Part shown: piece after piece, positions 39,978 to 48,145 of the stretch
Position numbering within the stretch: position 1 is the stretch's first letter
Layout of the letters: each line of letters starts with the position of its first letter
Assembly: GCA_034521465.1 (NCBI GenBank)
Contig: JAXHMN010000016.1
Span: 434,001-498,000 of the forward strand
Length of the DNA stretch: 64,000 bases
Reading direction: 5' to 3'
Source of the DNA: SURF-28 sp034521465
GTDB lineage: Bacteria > Bacteroidota > Ignavibacteria > Ignavibacteriales > Melioribacteraceae
Program-made: the position numbers and the translations under genes
Notes under the pieces: model-generated
What the model was told of the DNA's origin: nothing
The model's input: the letters and a program-made list of their open reading frames with translations, nothing else
The model's database searches: none

Positions 39978-42623
39978 TTATTTAAGTAATACAGCTTTCT
40001 GAACCGAGTTAAAACTTCCCGAATTCATTCTAATTAAGTAAACACCGCTTGAAAGATTTGCAGCATTCCACTCAACTTTATGATAACCGGCATTAAGATT
40101 TTCATTTACAATCTCGCCAACTTTTTGACCGATTATATTGTACACGGAAATTGTAACTGCTCCGGCATCCGGAATTGAAAACTCAATTGTTGTAGAAGGA
40201 TTGAACGGATTCGGATACAGACTTTTCAGCTCGTATTCATAAACAATCTCTTCATCATCATTAACATCTGTTGTCGGGTCCTGTACTAAGTTGTTAATGA
40301 TATATTCAATGTTGGTAGATAAGTCATTGTGTTCAAATTGATAAGGTTTTGCGGCTATGTAAACAAATTTTCCCTTATCTTCTGGTTCGCTTAATACACC
40401 TGTACCTCTCGGTGAGTCGAATCCTTCGCTGGATTGATAAAGCAGAGTACTTGTTTCGGAAGTTAGCTCAGTCACAAAAGCATTAATAAAAACTTGATTT
40501 GTCGTGAGTGAAATATCAGTTAATTGAGGATGTGTACTTTCAAAACTTTGCAATGTACTAAAAGGCATATCGTGCCATTGAATTCCCAGATAGTTTACCA
40601 GCTCACTGTCAAGAAAATTTCTTCCGGAACTTGTAATTAAAACAATATTGCCACCGACGTCTAAATAATTTTTCATTAATTCCTTATTAAAACTTCCGGC
40701 ATCATTACCACCTGAAATCCAAAGGATAGTTGAGTATCTTCTCAAAGCGGCTAAATCTAAAACACCATTCCCGATAGCTTCAGGAAGCACACTTGGATAA
40801 CCATCCTCAGGAGTATCTTCGAGATCCCAGAAATTTATTTCAAGGTTTCCCCAAAAAGCTTTGTTGTTGTAGGAGCTGAATGCATCGTCGTTCCATTGCA
40901 TTCCGTTGACCAGAAGCACTCCTTTATCCAGTGGCGGATCAACCAACATTTCTTCAACATCTTTAAGTATCCAATTATTCGGATCAAACATAACCTTAAA
41001 AGGTTCATTTGAAACTGTGAGTTCAAAATTTTGTGATTGTGAGGAGTTCGTAACTGTAAAAGACTCTTCTGTTCCGTCTGTATATTCAACAACAAATTCA
41101 ATAGGCATTTCAAAAATTGGTCCTATAGTTTGTGTCTGTTCAATAAAACCGGAGACTGTGTAAGAGCCGTTATCTTCTGAACTCGTCCAACCAAAATTGT
41201 ATTTTGGGTAACCTTCGTCGTAAATCCATTGATCGAAAAACCACTCGAGGTCCATTCCGGATGTCTCTTCTGCGACTCGTTGAAAATCTTCGGTAAATGC
41301 GGCTGCATACCTGACTACAGGGTCGTGAGCATAATTATAAAGTGTTTGAAAAAAGTCATCATCGCCTAGCACACCGCGAAGCATGTGAAGTACAATAGAA
41401 CCTTTCGCATATGATCGTGAGCTGTTAAAAATTTGATTAACACTATTAATGTTTTGGACGTAAATAGTTCCTTGAGCATTTTTTGCCGAAGACATGTTTG
41501 CCTTAACATCATTAATAAACACTTCGTGTCCGTATGCTCTTTCTAAATAAAGCGATTCACTGTAAGTAGCAAAACCCTCATTAAGCCAGATGTTGTGCCA
41601 GTCGGCGCAAGTGATCATATCACCAAACCATTGGTGGGCAAGTTCGTGTGCAATAACAGCGGTATTATAAAATCCCATTGAAGAAAGCGTTTGATGCTCC
41701 ATTGCACCGCCCCAAATAAATTCCGCGTGTCCGTATTTTTCCTCAACAAACGGGTAAAGTCCATACATATCGGAAAACACTTCGAGCATAGGGATTGTTT
41801 CGGAAAGCGCATCCATTCTGCTCTGTGAAACATTTTGAGGGTAATTGTAATGGATAACAAGCATTGAATCGGTTCCGTTGTATTTCCAATACTCTTCGGT
41901 AACATCGTAAGGTGCAATCGCAAGGGATATTAAATAATGAGCAATCGGGTAGGAAACATGCCACTGATAAGTATGTGTTCCGTCACCGTTAATTATTTTT
42001 GCTTCCAGTGATCCATTTGAAGCAGGGATTAAATTGCTGCTTGTGGTTAACCAAATATCGGCTGAATCCGGTTTGTCCGAAGGATTATCTTTACAGACCC
42101 ACCAGTCGGGTGCGCCGTAAGGTTCGCTCAGAGTCCAGATTGCATCATACTGAGTATTGTAACCAAAACTTCCCCATCCTGTTGAAACCGGAGCTCCCTC
42201 ATAACTTACAACAGCAGTAAATTCTTCATCGGCGGAAACTGTTGAGTTTAGCGAAATATTAACTTTGTTATTTTGATGATTGAAAGTTGCCGGGTTAGAA
42301 TTTACCGTAACTTCGGTGACCGTTAAAGTATTTGTAAAATCAAAAAAGACTGATGTGATGTTCTCGAGCGCTTTAGCTTTAATAGTTACTTCACCGTCAA
42401 AATAAACAACCGGATTACTCGATTCATCGTAATCAATGTCTAAATCCAATTTGTAGTAAGTAACATCAATAGTTTCATCACCTGGATATTGCACTCGGTC
42501 AATATTCTTTGATAAAACTGTTGATGCTATTTTACCTTTTGAACAAACATGCTCGTAGGTACTTTGAGCAGTAATTGTTAATACAATTAATAGATAGAGA
42601 AATGCGAAATAGATTTGTTTCAT
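39978..42623 (-). CDS. secreted M1 family metallo-aminopeptidase with T9SS sorting domain
   Basis: A complete 881-residue protein. The signal peptide (KQIYFAFLYLLIVLTITA) is followed by the M1 N-terminal beta domain. The exopeptidase motif appears as GGAMEHQT, and the zinc site is HELAHQWFGD with the third ligand Glu in WLNEGFATYSE. After about residue 560 comes a non-peptidase region (DKGVLLVNGMQWNDDAF... with an immune-inhibitor/GATase-like look), then the type IX C-terminal domain: LYPNPFNPSTTIEFSIPD and LSSGVYLIRMN. It removes N-terminal residues from peptides outside the cell. It is one of few long intact genes here. Confidence 0.94.
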   Translation of the reverse strand: MKQIYFAFLYLLIVLTITAQSTYEHVCSKGKIASTVLSKNIDRVQYPGDETIDVTYYKLDLDIDYDESSNPVVYFDGEVTIKAKALENITSVFFDFTNTLTVTEVTVNSNPATFNHQNNKVNISLNSTVSADEEFTAVVSYEGAPVSTGWGSFGYNTQYDAIWTLSEPYGAPDWWVCKDNPSDKPDSADIWLTTSSNLIPASNGSLEAKIINGDGTHTYQWHVSYPIAHYLISLAIAPYDVTEEYWKYNGTDSMLVIHYNYPQNVSQSRMDALSETIPMLEVFSDMYGLYPFVEEKYGHAEFIWGGAMEHQTLSSMGFYNTAVIAHELAHQWFGDMITCADWHNIWLNEGFATYSESLYLERAYGHEVFINDVKANMSSAKNAQGTIYVQNINSVNQIFNSSRSYAKGSIVLHMLRGVLGDDDFFQTLYNYAHDPVVRYAAAFTEDFQRVAEETSGMDLEWFFDQWIYDEGYPKYNFGWTSSEDNGSYTVSGFIEQTQTIGPIFEMPIEFVVEYTDGTEESFTVTNSSQSQNFELTVSNEPFKVMFDPNNWILKDVEEMLVDPPLDKGVLLVNGMQWNDDAFSSYNNKAFWGNLEINFWDLEDTPEDGYPSVLPEAIGNGVLDLAALRRYSTILWISGGNDAGSFNKELMKNYLDVGGNIVLITSSGRNFLDSELVNYLGIQWHDMPFSTLQSFESTHPQLTDISLTTNQVFINAFVTELTSETSTLLYQSSEGFDSPRGTGVLSEPEDKGKFVYIAAKPYQFEHNDLSTNIEYIINNLVQDPTTDVNDDEEIVYEYELKSLYPNPFNPSTTIEFSIPDAGAVTISVYNIIGQKVGEIVNENLNAGYHKVEWNAANLSSGVYLIRMNSGSFNSVQKAVLLK

Positions 42624-42702
42624 TCTTCCCCCAATTAAGGTAATGTGTGTTATTAAAAAATGATGCAGTAAGCGTAAATTAACAATGCAATAAAATTACT
42701 AA

Positions 42703-43869
42703 TTATAAAACCTGCATCAAAAAGCTAAGTAGAATACCTGCTGCTACGGCTGAACCGATAACACCTGAAACGTTAGGTGCCATGGCATGCATGAGCAGAT
42801 AGTTTGATTTGTCTTCTTTTAGTCCCAAGTGTTGAACAACACGTGCACTGTCCGGAACAGCGGATACACCGGCTGCTCCAATCATCGGATTAAGTTTGTC
42901 ATCGCCTTTTAGGAATAAGTTCATAACTTTAGCAAAAATTATTCCGCCTGCTGTTGCTATCATAAATGAAATAGCGCCAAGAACAAAAATCAAAATTGAT
43001 TGCGGTGTTAAGAAAGTAGTTGCTTGTGTTGATGCACCAACTGTCAATCCAAGCAAAATTGTTACAATGTCAATTAACGGACGAGCTGCTGTATCGGCTA
43101 AACGTTTTGTTACGCCGGATTCTTTTAGAAGGTTTCCGAAGAAAAGCATACCAAGCAATGGTAAACCACCGGGAGAAATAAATGTTGTTAAGAGTAAACC
43201 AACAATCGGGAAAAGAATTCTTTCGGTTTTGCCGACCGCACGAGGCGGTTTCATTTTTATTCGTCTTTCTTTTTTGTTGGTGAGTAATTTTATAATTGGG
43301 GGTTGGATAACCGGGACTAATGCCATATATGAGTATGCTGCAATTGCAATTGCCCCAATTAACTCCGGGGCTAATTTTGAAGATAAGAAGATAGCAGTTG
43401 GACCGTCAGCTCCGCCAATTATGCCGATTGATGCAGCTTGTGCCGGAGTAAATCCTATTGCAAGTGATGCAATGAATGTTAAGAAAATACCAACTTGAGA
43501 AGCGGCTCCGAGCAACATTAATTTAGGATTGGAAAGCAGGGTTGAAAAATCTGTCATTGCTCCGATTCCCAGAAAAATCAGCGGTGGGTAAATTCCTTTT
43601 AATACTCCAAAGTAGAGATAATTAAGTACACTTCCTTCTTCATATATACCGAGCTGTAAACCAGCGCTTTCTAAATAAGGAATGTTGCCGAGCAAGATTC
43701 CAAATCCAATTGGAATAAGTAGTAATGGTTCATATTCTTTGACTATTCCCAGCGTAATAAATATACAGCCAACTATGATCATCGCAAGATGACCTAATGT
43801 CAAATTAGCAAAACCAGTATATTGAACAAATGTATTAAAACCGTTTATAAATTCATTAAAAACTTCCAT
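42703..43869 (-). CDS. sodium-pumping decarboxylase beta subunit (methylmalonyl-CoA/oxaloacetate type)
   Basis: A complete 388-residue polytopic membrane protein that carries out carboxybiotin decarboxylation coupled to Na+ export. It has about 9-11 hydrophobic helices. Family motifs: GGADGPTAIFLSSKLAP (the functional Asp in a membrane re-entrant segment), NLLKESGVTKRLADTA and GAAGVSAVPDSARVV. ATG 43869 lies two bases from the biotin carrier stop. It is the last gene of the five-gene operon from 46769, so the methylmalonyl-CoA enzyme is a better reading than oxaloacetate. Confidence 0.95.
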   Translation of the reverse strand: MEVFNEFINGFNTFVQYTGFANLTLGHLAMIIVGCIFITLGIVKEYEPLLLIPIGFGILLGNIPYLESAGLQLGIYEEGSVLNYLYFGVLKGIYPPLIFLGIGAMTDFSTLLSNPKLMLLGAASQVGIFLTFIASLAIGFTPAQAASIGIIGGADGPTAIFLSSKLAPELIGAIAIAAYSYMALVPVIQPPIIKLLTNKKERRIKMKPPRAVGKTERILFPIVGLLLTTFISPGGLPLLGMLFFGNLLKESGVTKRLADTAARPLIDIVTILLGLTVGASTQATTFLTPQSILIFVLGAISFMIATAGGIIFAKVMNLFLKGDDKLNPMIGAAGVSAVPDSARVVQHLGLKEDKSNYLLMHAMAPNVSGVIGSAVAAGILLSFLMQVL

Positions 43870-43871
43870 CG

Positions 43872-44309
43872 TTAACTCCCGATCTCAACTAAAACATCAC
43901 CCTCCATAACAGAGTCACCCGGATTAACTTTAACCGCAGTAACTTTCCCCTCAATATCAGCGGTGATATTGTTTTCCATTTTCATTGCTTCCATAACAAG
44001 AAGGTGGTCACCACTTTTTACTACATCTCCGGCTTTAACTTTTATCTCTAATATTGTACCCGGTAGTGGAGCTTTAATTTGTCCGGCGCCTTTCTTTTCA
44101 GAAGGTTTACTTGTTTTTGCGCGGTCAGTTTCACTTGACGGAATTGCCGGTTGTCTTACTAATTTTGGTGTTTTGGTTGTTTTTACTTCATGGTCAATTT
44201 CAACTTCATATTTTGAACCGTTGACTTCAATTTCTGCAATGTTGTCTTCCAAATTCAATAACTCAACGTTGTAATTGTTTCCTCTGATCGTAAACTTAAA
44301 TTTTTTCAT
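43872..44309 (-). CDS. biotin carrier subunit of the sodium-pumping decarboxylase
   Basis: A complete 145-residue protein with a C-terminal biotinyl domain. The biotinylated lysine is in VMEAMKMENN (about residue 109), preceded by a Pro/Ala/Lys-rich linker (about 45-75) and IKAPLPGTILEIKVK. The N-terminal stretch KFKFTIRGNNYNVELL is typical of carriers in methylmalonyl-CoA decarboxylase and acyl-CoA carboxylases. It ferries CO2 from the carboxyltransferase to the beta subunit. It lies between the gamma and beta subunit genes. Confidence 0.95.
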   Translation of the reverse strand: MKKFKFTIRGNNYNVELLNLEDNIAEIEVNGSKYEVEIDHEVKTTKTPKLVRQPAIPSSETDRAKTSKPSEKKGAGQIKAPLPGTILEIKVKAGDVVKSGDHLLVMEAMKMENNITADIEGKVTAVKVNPGDSVMEGDVLVEIGS

Positions 44310-44322
44310 TTTATTTTCCGGG

Positions 44323-44770
44323 TTATCTTTTTTCTGGGTATTGTCTTAATCCGTATATTTTCGAACTCCAAGGTGAGTATGGTTTTTGAACTTTCTTAAT
44401 TGTTATTACGGTATTTTCATAATCGTGCACTTCTCTAAAATGCAACATCAGCGCCATTGAAATAGCAGCAGTTACCTCACCTGATAAAGATTCTTCCGTC
44501 GAATTTTCTTCCTTTAACTTTCCTTCTGCTTTCAATTTTTTGTTTGTTCGGTACTTTATCAATTTCGCTAAATTCATAAAGGTGATAAACAAAAAGAGAA
44601 GAGACATGAAGACAATGCTATAACCGAGAACAGATATTATTAAACTGTCACCGGTTATGTTGTCTAAAGTAAAGGTAAGTTCCGGTAAAATCTGATGAAC
44701 CCGCTGCAGTGGTGAGTGTATCTTTTACCGATATTAATGTATCTGTTATTGCCGTTATATTTTCATTCAT
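44323..44770 (-). CDS. sodium-pump decarboxylase gamma subunit (OadG-like), frameshifted
   Basis: About 148 residues from ATG 44770 (NENITAITDTLI). A frameshift near 44690 leads to NITGDSLIISVLGYSIVFM then LLFLFITFMNLAKL, the single membrane helix with the OadG-family glycine start. A charged linker and a C-terminal VQKPYSPWSSKIYGLRQYPE tail follow, ending at 44323. Gamma subunits anchor the carboxyltransferase to the beta subunit and help assembly. Position between mmdA and the biotin carrier supports the call. The length including the C-terminal tail is above that of the small classical OadG. Confidence 0.8.
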
Positions 44771-44781
44771 TACCAACTCAA

Positions 44782-46341
44782 TTATAATGGAATATTAGAA
44801 TGTTTCTTTGGTGGATTCTGATCTTTCTTTGTACTTAACATTTGTAAAGCACGAATGACTCTGAATCTTGTATTTCTCGGTTCAATTACGTCATCAATAT
44901 AACCGTATTTTGCAGCTACATAAGGATTAGCAAATTTATTCTTGTACTCTTCTTCTTTTTCGGCAACGAACTTTACTCGTTCTTCATCACTTTCAAGTGA
45001 TTTTAATTCTTTAGCATGCAAGACTTCAATAGCACCTTTCGGACCCATCACGGCAATTTCAGCTGCGGGCCAAGAATAGTTTATATCACCCCGTAAATGT
45101 TTTGAACTCATCACATCATAAGCGCCGCCGTATGCTTTACGTAGTATGATTGTTACTTTTGGAACGGTTGCTTCGCCGTATGCAAACAGAAGTTTAGCAC
45201 CATGTAAAATAATTCCGCCGTATTCTTGAGCCGTTCCTGGTAAAAATCCTGGAACGTCAACAAGTGTTACAATCGGAATATTGAATGAATCACAGAAGCG
45301 AACAAATCTTGCTGCTTTTCTTGAAGCGTTTATGTCTAAAACACCGGCTAAGTAGTTTGGTTGATTTGCAACAATCCCAACCGGTTGTCCGTTAAAGCGA
45401 GCAAAACCGGTTACAATATTTGGTGCATACCTTCTTTGCGTTTCAACAAATTCATTGTAATCTACTACGGAGTGAATGACATCCTTTACATCATAAGGTT
45501 TATTTGCAGACTCAGGAACTATTTCGTTTAATGCATCATCAAGCCGGTCAATGGGATCGTCGCATGGAGCTTGAGGTGGTTCTTCCAAATTATTTTGCGG
45601 CATGTAGCTTAATAATTTTCTGATTAAAAGAATGCCTTCGTTTTCATCCTCTGCTACAAAATGAGCTACACCCGATTTTGTGCTGTGGATACTTGCACCA
45701 CCGAGTTCTTCTTCGTTAACCGTTTCACCGGTTACGGTTTTAACAACTTTTGGTCCGGTTACAAACATGTAACTTGTACCTTTGCTCATTATTGTAAAAT
45801 CTGTAAGAGCAGGTGAGTAAACTGCACCGCCGGCACAAGGACCAAATATTGCAGAGATTTGAGGTACAACTCCCGATGCCATAATATTTCTCTGAAAGAT
45901 ATCTGCATAACCTCCGAGACTCTTAACACCTTCTTGAATTCTTGCACCACCGCTGTCGTTAATTCCAATAAGTGGTGCGCCCATCTTCATTGCCTTATCC
46001 ATAACCTTGCAAATCTTTTGCGCATACATTTCGGAAAGTGAGCCACCGAATACCGTGAAGTCTTGTGAAAAAACATAAACAAGCCGACCATCGATTGTAC
46101 CAAAACCGGTGACAACACCGTCGGAAAGATAACTTTGTTTATCGAGTCCGAAATCTACAGTACGGTGAGAAACAAACATGTCGAATTCTTCAAAACTACC
46201 TTCGTCCAATAAAAGATCTATTCTTTCTCTGGCAGTATATTTTCCTTTTTTATGCTGCGACTCAATTCTTTTTTCACCGCCGCCCATACGTGCCTTTGCA
46301 CGCATATCCATCAATTCTTGAATCTTATCTTGAATAGCCAT
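44782..46341 (-). CDS. mmdA: methylmalonyl-CoA decarboxylase alpha subunit / acyl-CoA carboxyltransferase
   Basis: A complete 519-residue carboxyltransferase. GGAG six bases upstream supports ATG 46341 (MAIQDKIQEL); a start at 46380 would run through the ribosome site. It has the two crotonase-like halves: oxyanion-hole segments GGARIQEGVKSLGGYADIF and FGPCAGGAVYSPAL in the N half, and VDVPGFLPGTAQEYGG and AYGGAYDVM in the C half. It transfers the carboxyl of methylmalonyl-CoA to biotin. Propionyl-CoA carboxylase beta subunits are close homologues; the pump subunits next door decide for the decarboxylase. Confidence 0.93.
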   Translation of the reverse strand: MAIQDKIQELMDMRAKARMGGGEKRIESQHKKGKYTARERIDLLLDEGSFEEFDMFVSHRTVDFGLDKQSYLSDGVVTGFGTIDGRLVYVFSQDFTVFGGSLSEMYAQKICKVMDKAMKMGAPLIGINDSGGARIQEGVKSLGGYADIFQRNIMASGVVPQISAIFGPCAGGAVYSPALTDFTIMSKGTSYMFVTGPKVVKTVTGETVNEEELGGASIHSTKSGVAHFVAEDENEGILLIRKLLSYMPQNNLEEPPQAPCDDPIDRLDDALNEIVPESANKPYDVKDVIHSVVDYNEFVETQRRYAPNIVTGFARFNGQPVGIVANQPNYLAGVLDINASRKAARFVRFCDSFNIPIVTLVDVPGFLPGTAQEYGGIILHGAKLLFAYGEATVPKVTIILRKAYGGAYDVMSSKHLRGDINYSWPAAEIAVMGPKGAIEVLHAKELKSLESDEERVKFVAEKEEEYKNKFANPYVAAKYGYIDDVIEPRNTRFRVIRALQMLSTKKDQNPPKKHSNIPL

Positions 46342-46358
46342 TTTATCTCCGTTAAAAT

Positions 46359-46769
46359 TTATTTTTCTGCTTCTTCGCAAAATTCAGTTAATACACCCAT
46401 CGTTGATTTTGGATGAAGGAAAGCGATATTCATTCCTTCTGCACCTTTGCGGGGTTGTTTATCAATCAGTTGAACTCCGCTTTCATCAACTTCTTGTAAA
46501 GCATCTTCCAAACCGGGTACGTTAAATGCGATGTGATGAACACCTTCACCTTTTTTCGCGATAAATTTTCCGATTGGTCCATCTGAGTCGGTTGACTCGA
46601 GAAGTTCAATTTTCGTCTCACCAACTTTGAAAAAAGCTGTCTTTACTTTTTGATCAGGTACTTCTTCAATTGCGTAGCATTTTAATCCGAGTACATTTTC
46701 GTAGAAGGTGATTGCGAGATCTAAATCTTTTACCGCAATTCCAATATGTTCGATATGTGTTATATTCAT
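46359..46769 (-). CDS. mce: methylmalonyl-CoA epimerase
   Basis: A complete 136-residue VOC-superfamily enzyme with two beta-alpha-beta modules. The metal ligands are in IEHIGIAVKDL (His), ELLESTDSDGP (Glu), VHHIAFNV (His) and a C-terminal LTEF Glu, in the order typical of the epimerase. It interconverts (R)- and (S)-methylmalonyl-CoA. It is the first gene of the operon mce-mmdA-gamma-biotin carrier-beta. The B12-dependent mutase that would supply methylmalonyl-CoA is not in the window. Confidence 0.94.
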   Translation of the reverse strand: MNITHIEHIGIAVKDLDLAITFYENVLGLKCYAIEEVPDQKVKTAFFKVGETKIELLESTDSDGPIGKFIAKKGEGVHHIAFNVPGLEDALQEVDESGVQLIDKQPRKGAEGMNIAFLHPKSTMGVLTEFCEEAEK

Positions 46770-46985
46770 TTTAATTACCTCACCTAAATTGAATAAAAAG
46801 AAACTTCAATTAACGTGCCTATAGAAAAGATAATGTATAAAGAAATAAATTGCGTATATGTTATTTAATCAACAAATATTTTTTTCAGAAAGTGGAAAGG
46901 GTCGAGGAAATAAAGAAATATTTCTCAATAATTGGAAAAGCTTTCAAAAGTGGAAATAAAATTGAAAAAATAAGTTTACGAAATC

Positions 46986-47014
46986 TTGACAAAATTAGAA
47001 TAATGCTATATTTT
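46986..47014 (+). promoter_or_regulatory. predicted sigma-70 promoter of the tRNA-Asn array
   Basis: TTGACA at 46986-46991, 17 bases, TATTTT at 47009-47014 (or TATATT at 47007-47012 with 15). The first tRNA-like copy begins 23 bases later. No other promoter-like sequence this good precedes the array, so the fragments, the GIY-YIG gene and the tRNA may share one transcript. Confidence 0.6.
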
Positions 47015-47036
47015 TACTGTTCAAAGCTTCTGATAT

Positions 47037-47110
47037 TCCGCGTTAGCTCAACTCGCCTAGGCGGCAAGTGGAATAATTTGTTAGTAAACAGATTAACCAA
47101 AGAGCTAAGA
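47037..47110 (+). repeat. tRNA-Asn-like fragment, copy 1 (most diverged)
   Basis: Begins TCCGCGTTAGCTCAA, identical to the first 15 bases of the tRNA-Asn at 47551. A GC-rich insertion with CGCCTAGGCG follows, then TTTGTTAGTAAACAGATTAA, the diverged equivalent of the hairpin seen in copies 2 and 3. No T-arm or 3' acceptor strand. Confidence 0.7.
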
Positions 47111-47130
47111 GAATCTGATGAAGTTTATAT

Positions 47131-47182
47131 TCCGCGTTAGCTCAATGGTAGAGTCCGTTAGCCAACGGATTAACCGAAGGGC
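47131..47182 (+). repeat. tRNA-Asn-like fragment, copy 2
   Basis: The first 23 bases equal tRNA-Asn positions 1-23. The 5' side of the anticodon arm is replaced by the perfect hairpin TCCGTTAGCCAACGGA (6-bp stem, loop AGCC), then TTAACCGAAGGGC rejoins tRNA sequence. The T-arm and 3' acceptor are missing. It lies 38 bases upstream of the GIY-YIG start codon. Confidence 0.85.
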
Positions 47183-47220
47183 CGTGGAAAGTGTTCTTAG
47201 AAATTATATATATTTAGAAG

Positions 47221-47475
47221 ATGAGTTACTCAACTTACGTTCTCTATTCTTCAAAATATAATGAGATTTATATCGGTCATTCTAGGGATGTAGAAAAAAG
47301 ATTAGTAGAACACAATGAAGGAAAGTCAAGTTCTACAAAAAGATATATTCCTTGGCAGCTTATTCATCGTGAGGAATTCGCAACTAGATCTCAAGCGATG
47401 AAAAGAGAGAAAGAACTTAAGTCTCAAAAAGGTAGAGAATGGATTCGTAAAGAAATTCTAAAAAAGCATTTATAA
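47221..47475 (+). CDS. small GIY-YIG nuclease family protein embedded in tRNA-Asn fragment array
   Basis: A complete 84-residue single-domain GIY-YIG protein of the UvrC/SLX1-like small group. The GIY motif is YVLYSS (residues 6-11), and YIG is in EIYIGHS (about 16-22). The catalytic Arg is in DVEKRLVEHN (about residue 27) and a Glu in REEFATRSQAMKREKEL. The C-terminal half is basic. AGAAG lies just before ATG 47221. Identical 52-base tRNA-Asn fragments flank it (ends 38 bases upstream, starts 3 bases downstream). Family members are DNA nucleases; a tRNA-gene-linked homing or tRNA-processing role is inference. Confidence 0.9.
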   Translation: MSYSTYVLYSSKYNEIYIGHSRDVEKRLVEHNEGKSSSTKRYIPWQLIHREEFATRSQAMKREKELKSQKGREWIRKEILKKHL

Positions 47476-47477
47476 AT

Positions 47478-47529
47478 TCCGCGTTAGCTCAATGGTAGAG
47501 TCCGTTAGCCAACGGATTAACCGAAGGGC
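47478..47529 (+). repeat. tRNA-Asn-like fragment, copy 3
   Basis: Identical over 52 bases to copy 2 at 47131-47182, including the TCCGTTAGCCAACGGA hairpin. It starts three bases after the GIY-YIG stop codon and ends 21 bases before the intact tRNA. Confidence 0.85.
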
Positions 47530-47550
47530 AATGAGAAGTTAAATTTATAT

Positions 47551-47622
47551 TCCGCGTTAGCTCAATGGTAGAGCATTCGGCTGTTAACCGAAGGGCTGTA
47601 GGTTCGAGTCCTACACGCGGAG
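47551..47622 (+). tRNA. tRNA-Asn (anticodon GTT)
   Basis: Full cloverleaf: acceptor TCCGCGT pairs with ACGCGGA, D-arm AGCTCAATGGTAGAGC, anticodon arm TTCGG-CTGTTAA-CCGAA with GTT at 47583-47585, and T-arm TGTAGGTTCGAGTCCTACA. Discriminator G at 47622; CCA is not encoded. Three partial upstream copies share its 5' half. Confidence 0.96.
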
Positions 47623-47623
47623 C

Positions 47624-47639
47624 AAGGGGAAACCCTTTT
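47624..47639 (+). terminator. short hairpin after tRNA-Asn
   Basis: AAGGG, loop GAAA, CCCTT followed by TT: a compact 5-bp stem two bases after the tRNA. Confidence 0.55.
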
Positions 47640-47749
47640 AGTAGAACTTGAGCAATGCAGTAGTAAAAATTCGCAGTTTGATTTTTAGATGTAGGCGCTC
47701 TGTTCGAAGCATAATTAATTTATTTTGTAACAAATTAACGGGATGTTAA

Positions 47750-47959
47750 ATGGCAGAGCGTGAAAAAGGAACCGTAAAATGGTTCAATAACTCTAAAGGT
47801 TATGGTTTCATCACTCGCGAAAATGGCGAAGATGTTTTCGTTCATTATCAATCTATTTCTGGTGATGGTTATAAATCTTTAGACGAAGGCCAAAAAGTTG
47901 AATTTACTGTTGCACAAGGCCAAAAAGGTTTGCAGGCTCAAGAAGTAACAAAAGCTTAA
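47750..47959 (+). CDS. cold-shock protein (CspA family)
   Basis: A complete 69-residue single cold-shock domain with RNP1 KGYGFITR (about residues 18-25) and RNP2 DVFVHYQ (about 32-38). It binds single-stranded nucleic acid and acts as an RNA chaperone. There is about 110 bases of leader after the tRNA-Asn hairpin, and a strong terminator follows. Serine/glycine-rich loops are normal. Which csp paralogue it is cannot be said. Confidence 0.96.
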   Translation: MAEREKGTVKWFNNSKGYGFITRENGEDVFVHYQSISGDGYKSLDEGQKVEFTVAQGQKGLQAQEVTKA

Positions 47960-47983
47960 GTTCTTGTAAAACTTTTCAAAAAA

Positions 47984-48009
47984 AACCCGTCCTGGTTGGC
48001 GGGTTTTTT
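47984..48009 (+). terminator. Rho-independent terminator after the cold-shock gene
   Basis: AACCCGTC (47984-47991), loop CTGGTT, GGCGGGTT (47998-48005) continuing into TTTTTT: an 8-bp stem with one T-G wobble. Confidence 0.9.
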
Positions 48010-48145
48010 GTTTAAAAAGTAATTCCGCCCCTTTACTTCAAACCGTTTTTCGATAGAAATATTCCGCACTTTGATACAACTTTTATAATTCAATTCAAAT
48101 ACTTACTTTTATTCTTAATTACCAAGTCATAAGGGAAGGATTTCT

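Noticed and set aside
42896..43498. 200-codon open frame antisense to the decarboxylase beta subunit
   Set aside because: It is a shadow of a well-supported membrane-protein gene: low-complexity, Pro/Ile-rich, no family features.
46850..47140. 96-codon open frame upstream of the tRNA array
   Set aside because: It runs through the predicted promoter and tRNA-like copy 1; the residues show no protein-like conservation.
47131..47529. Copies 2 and 3 as functional tRNA genes
   Set aside because: They lack the T-arm, variable loop and 3' acceptor strand, and the hairpin cannot form a 7-base anticodon loop.
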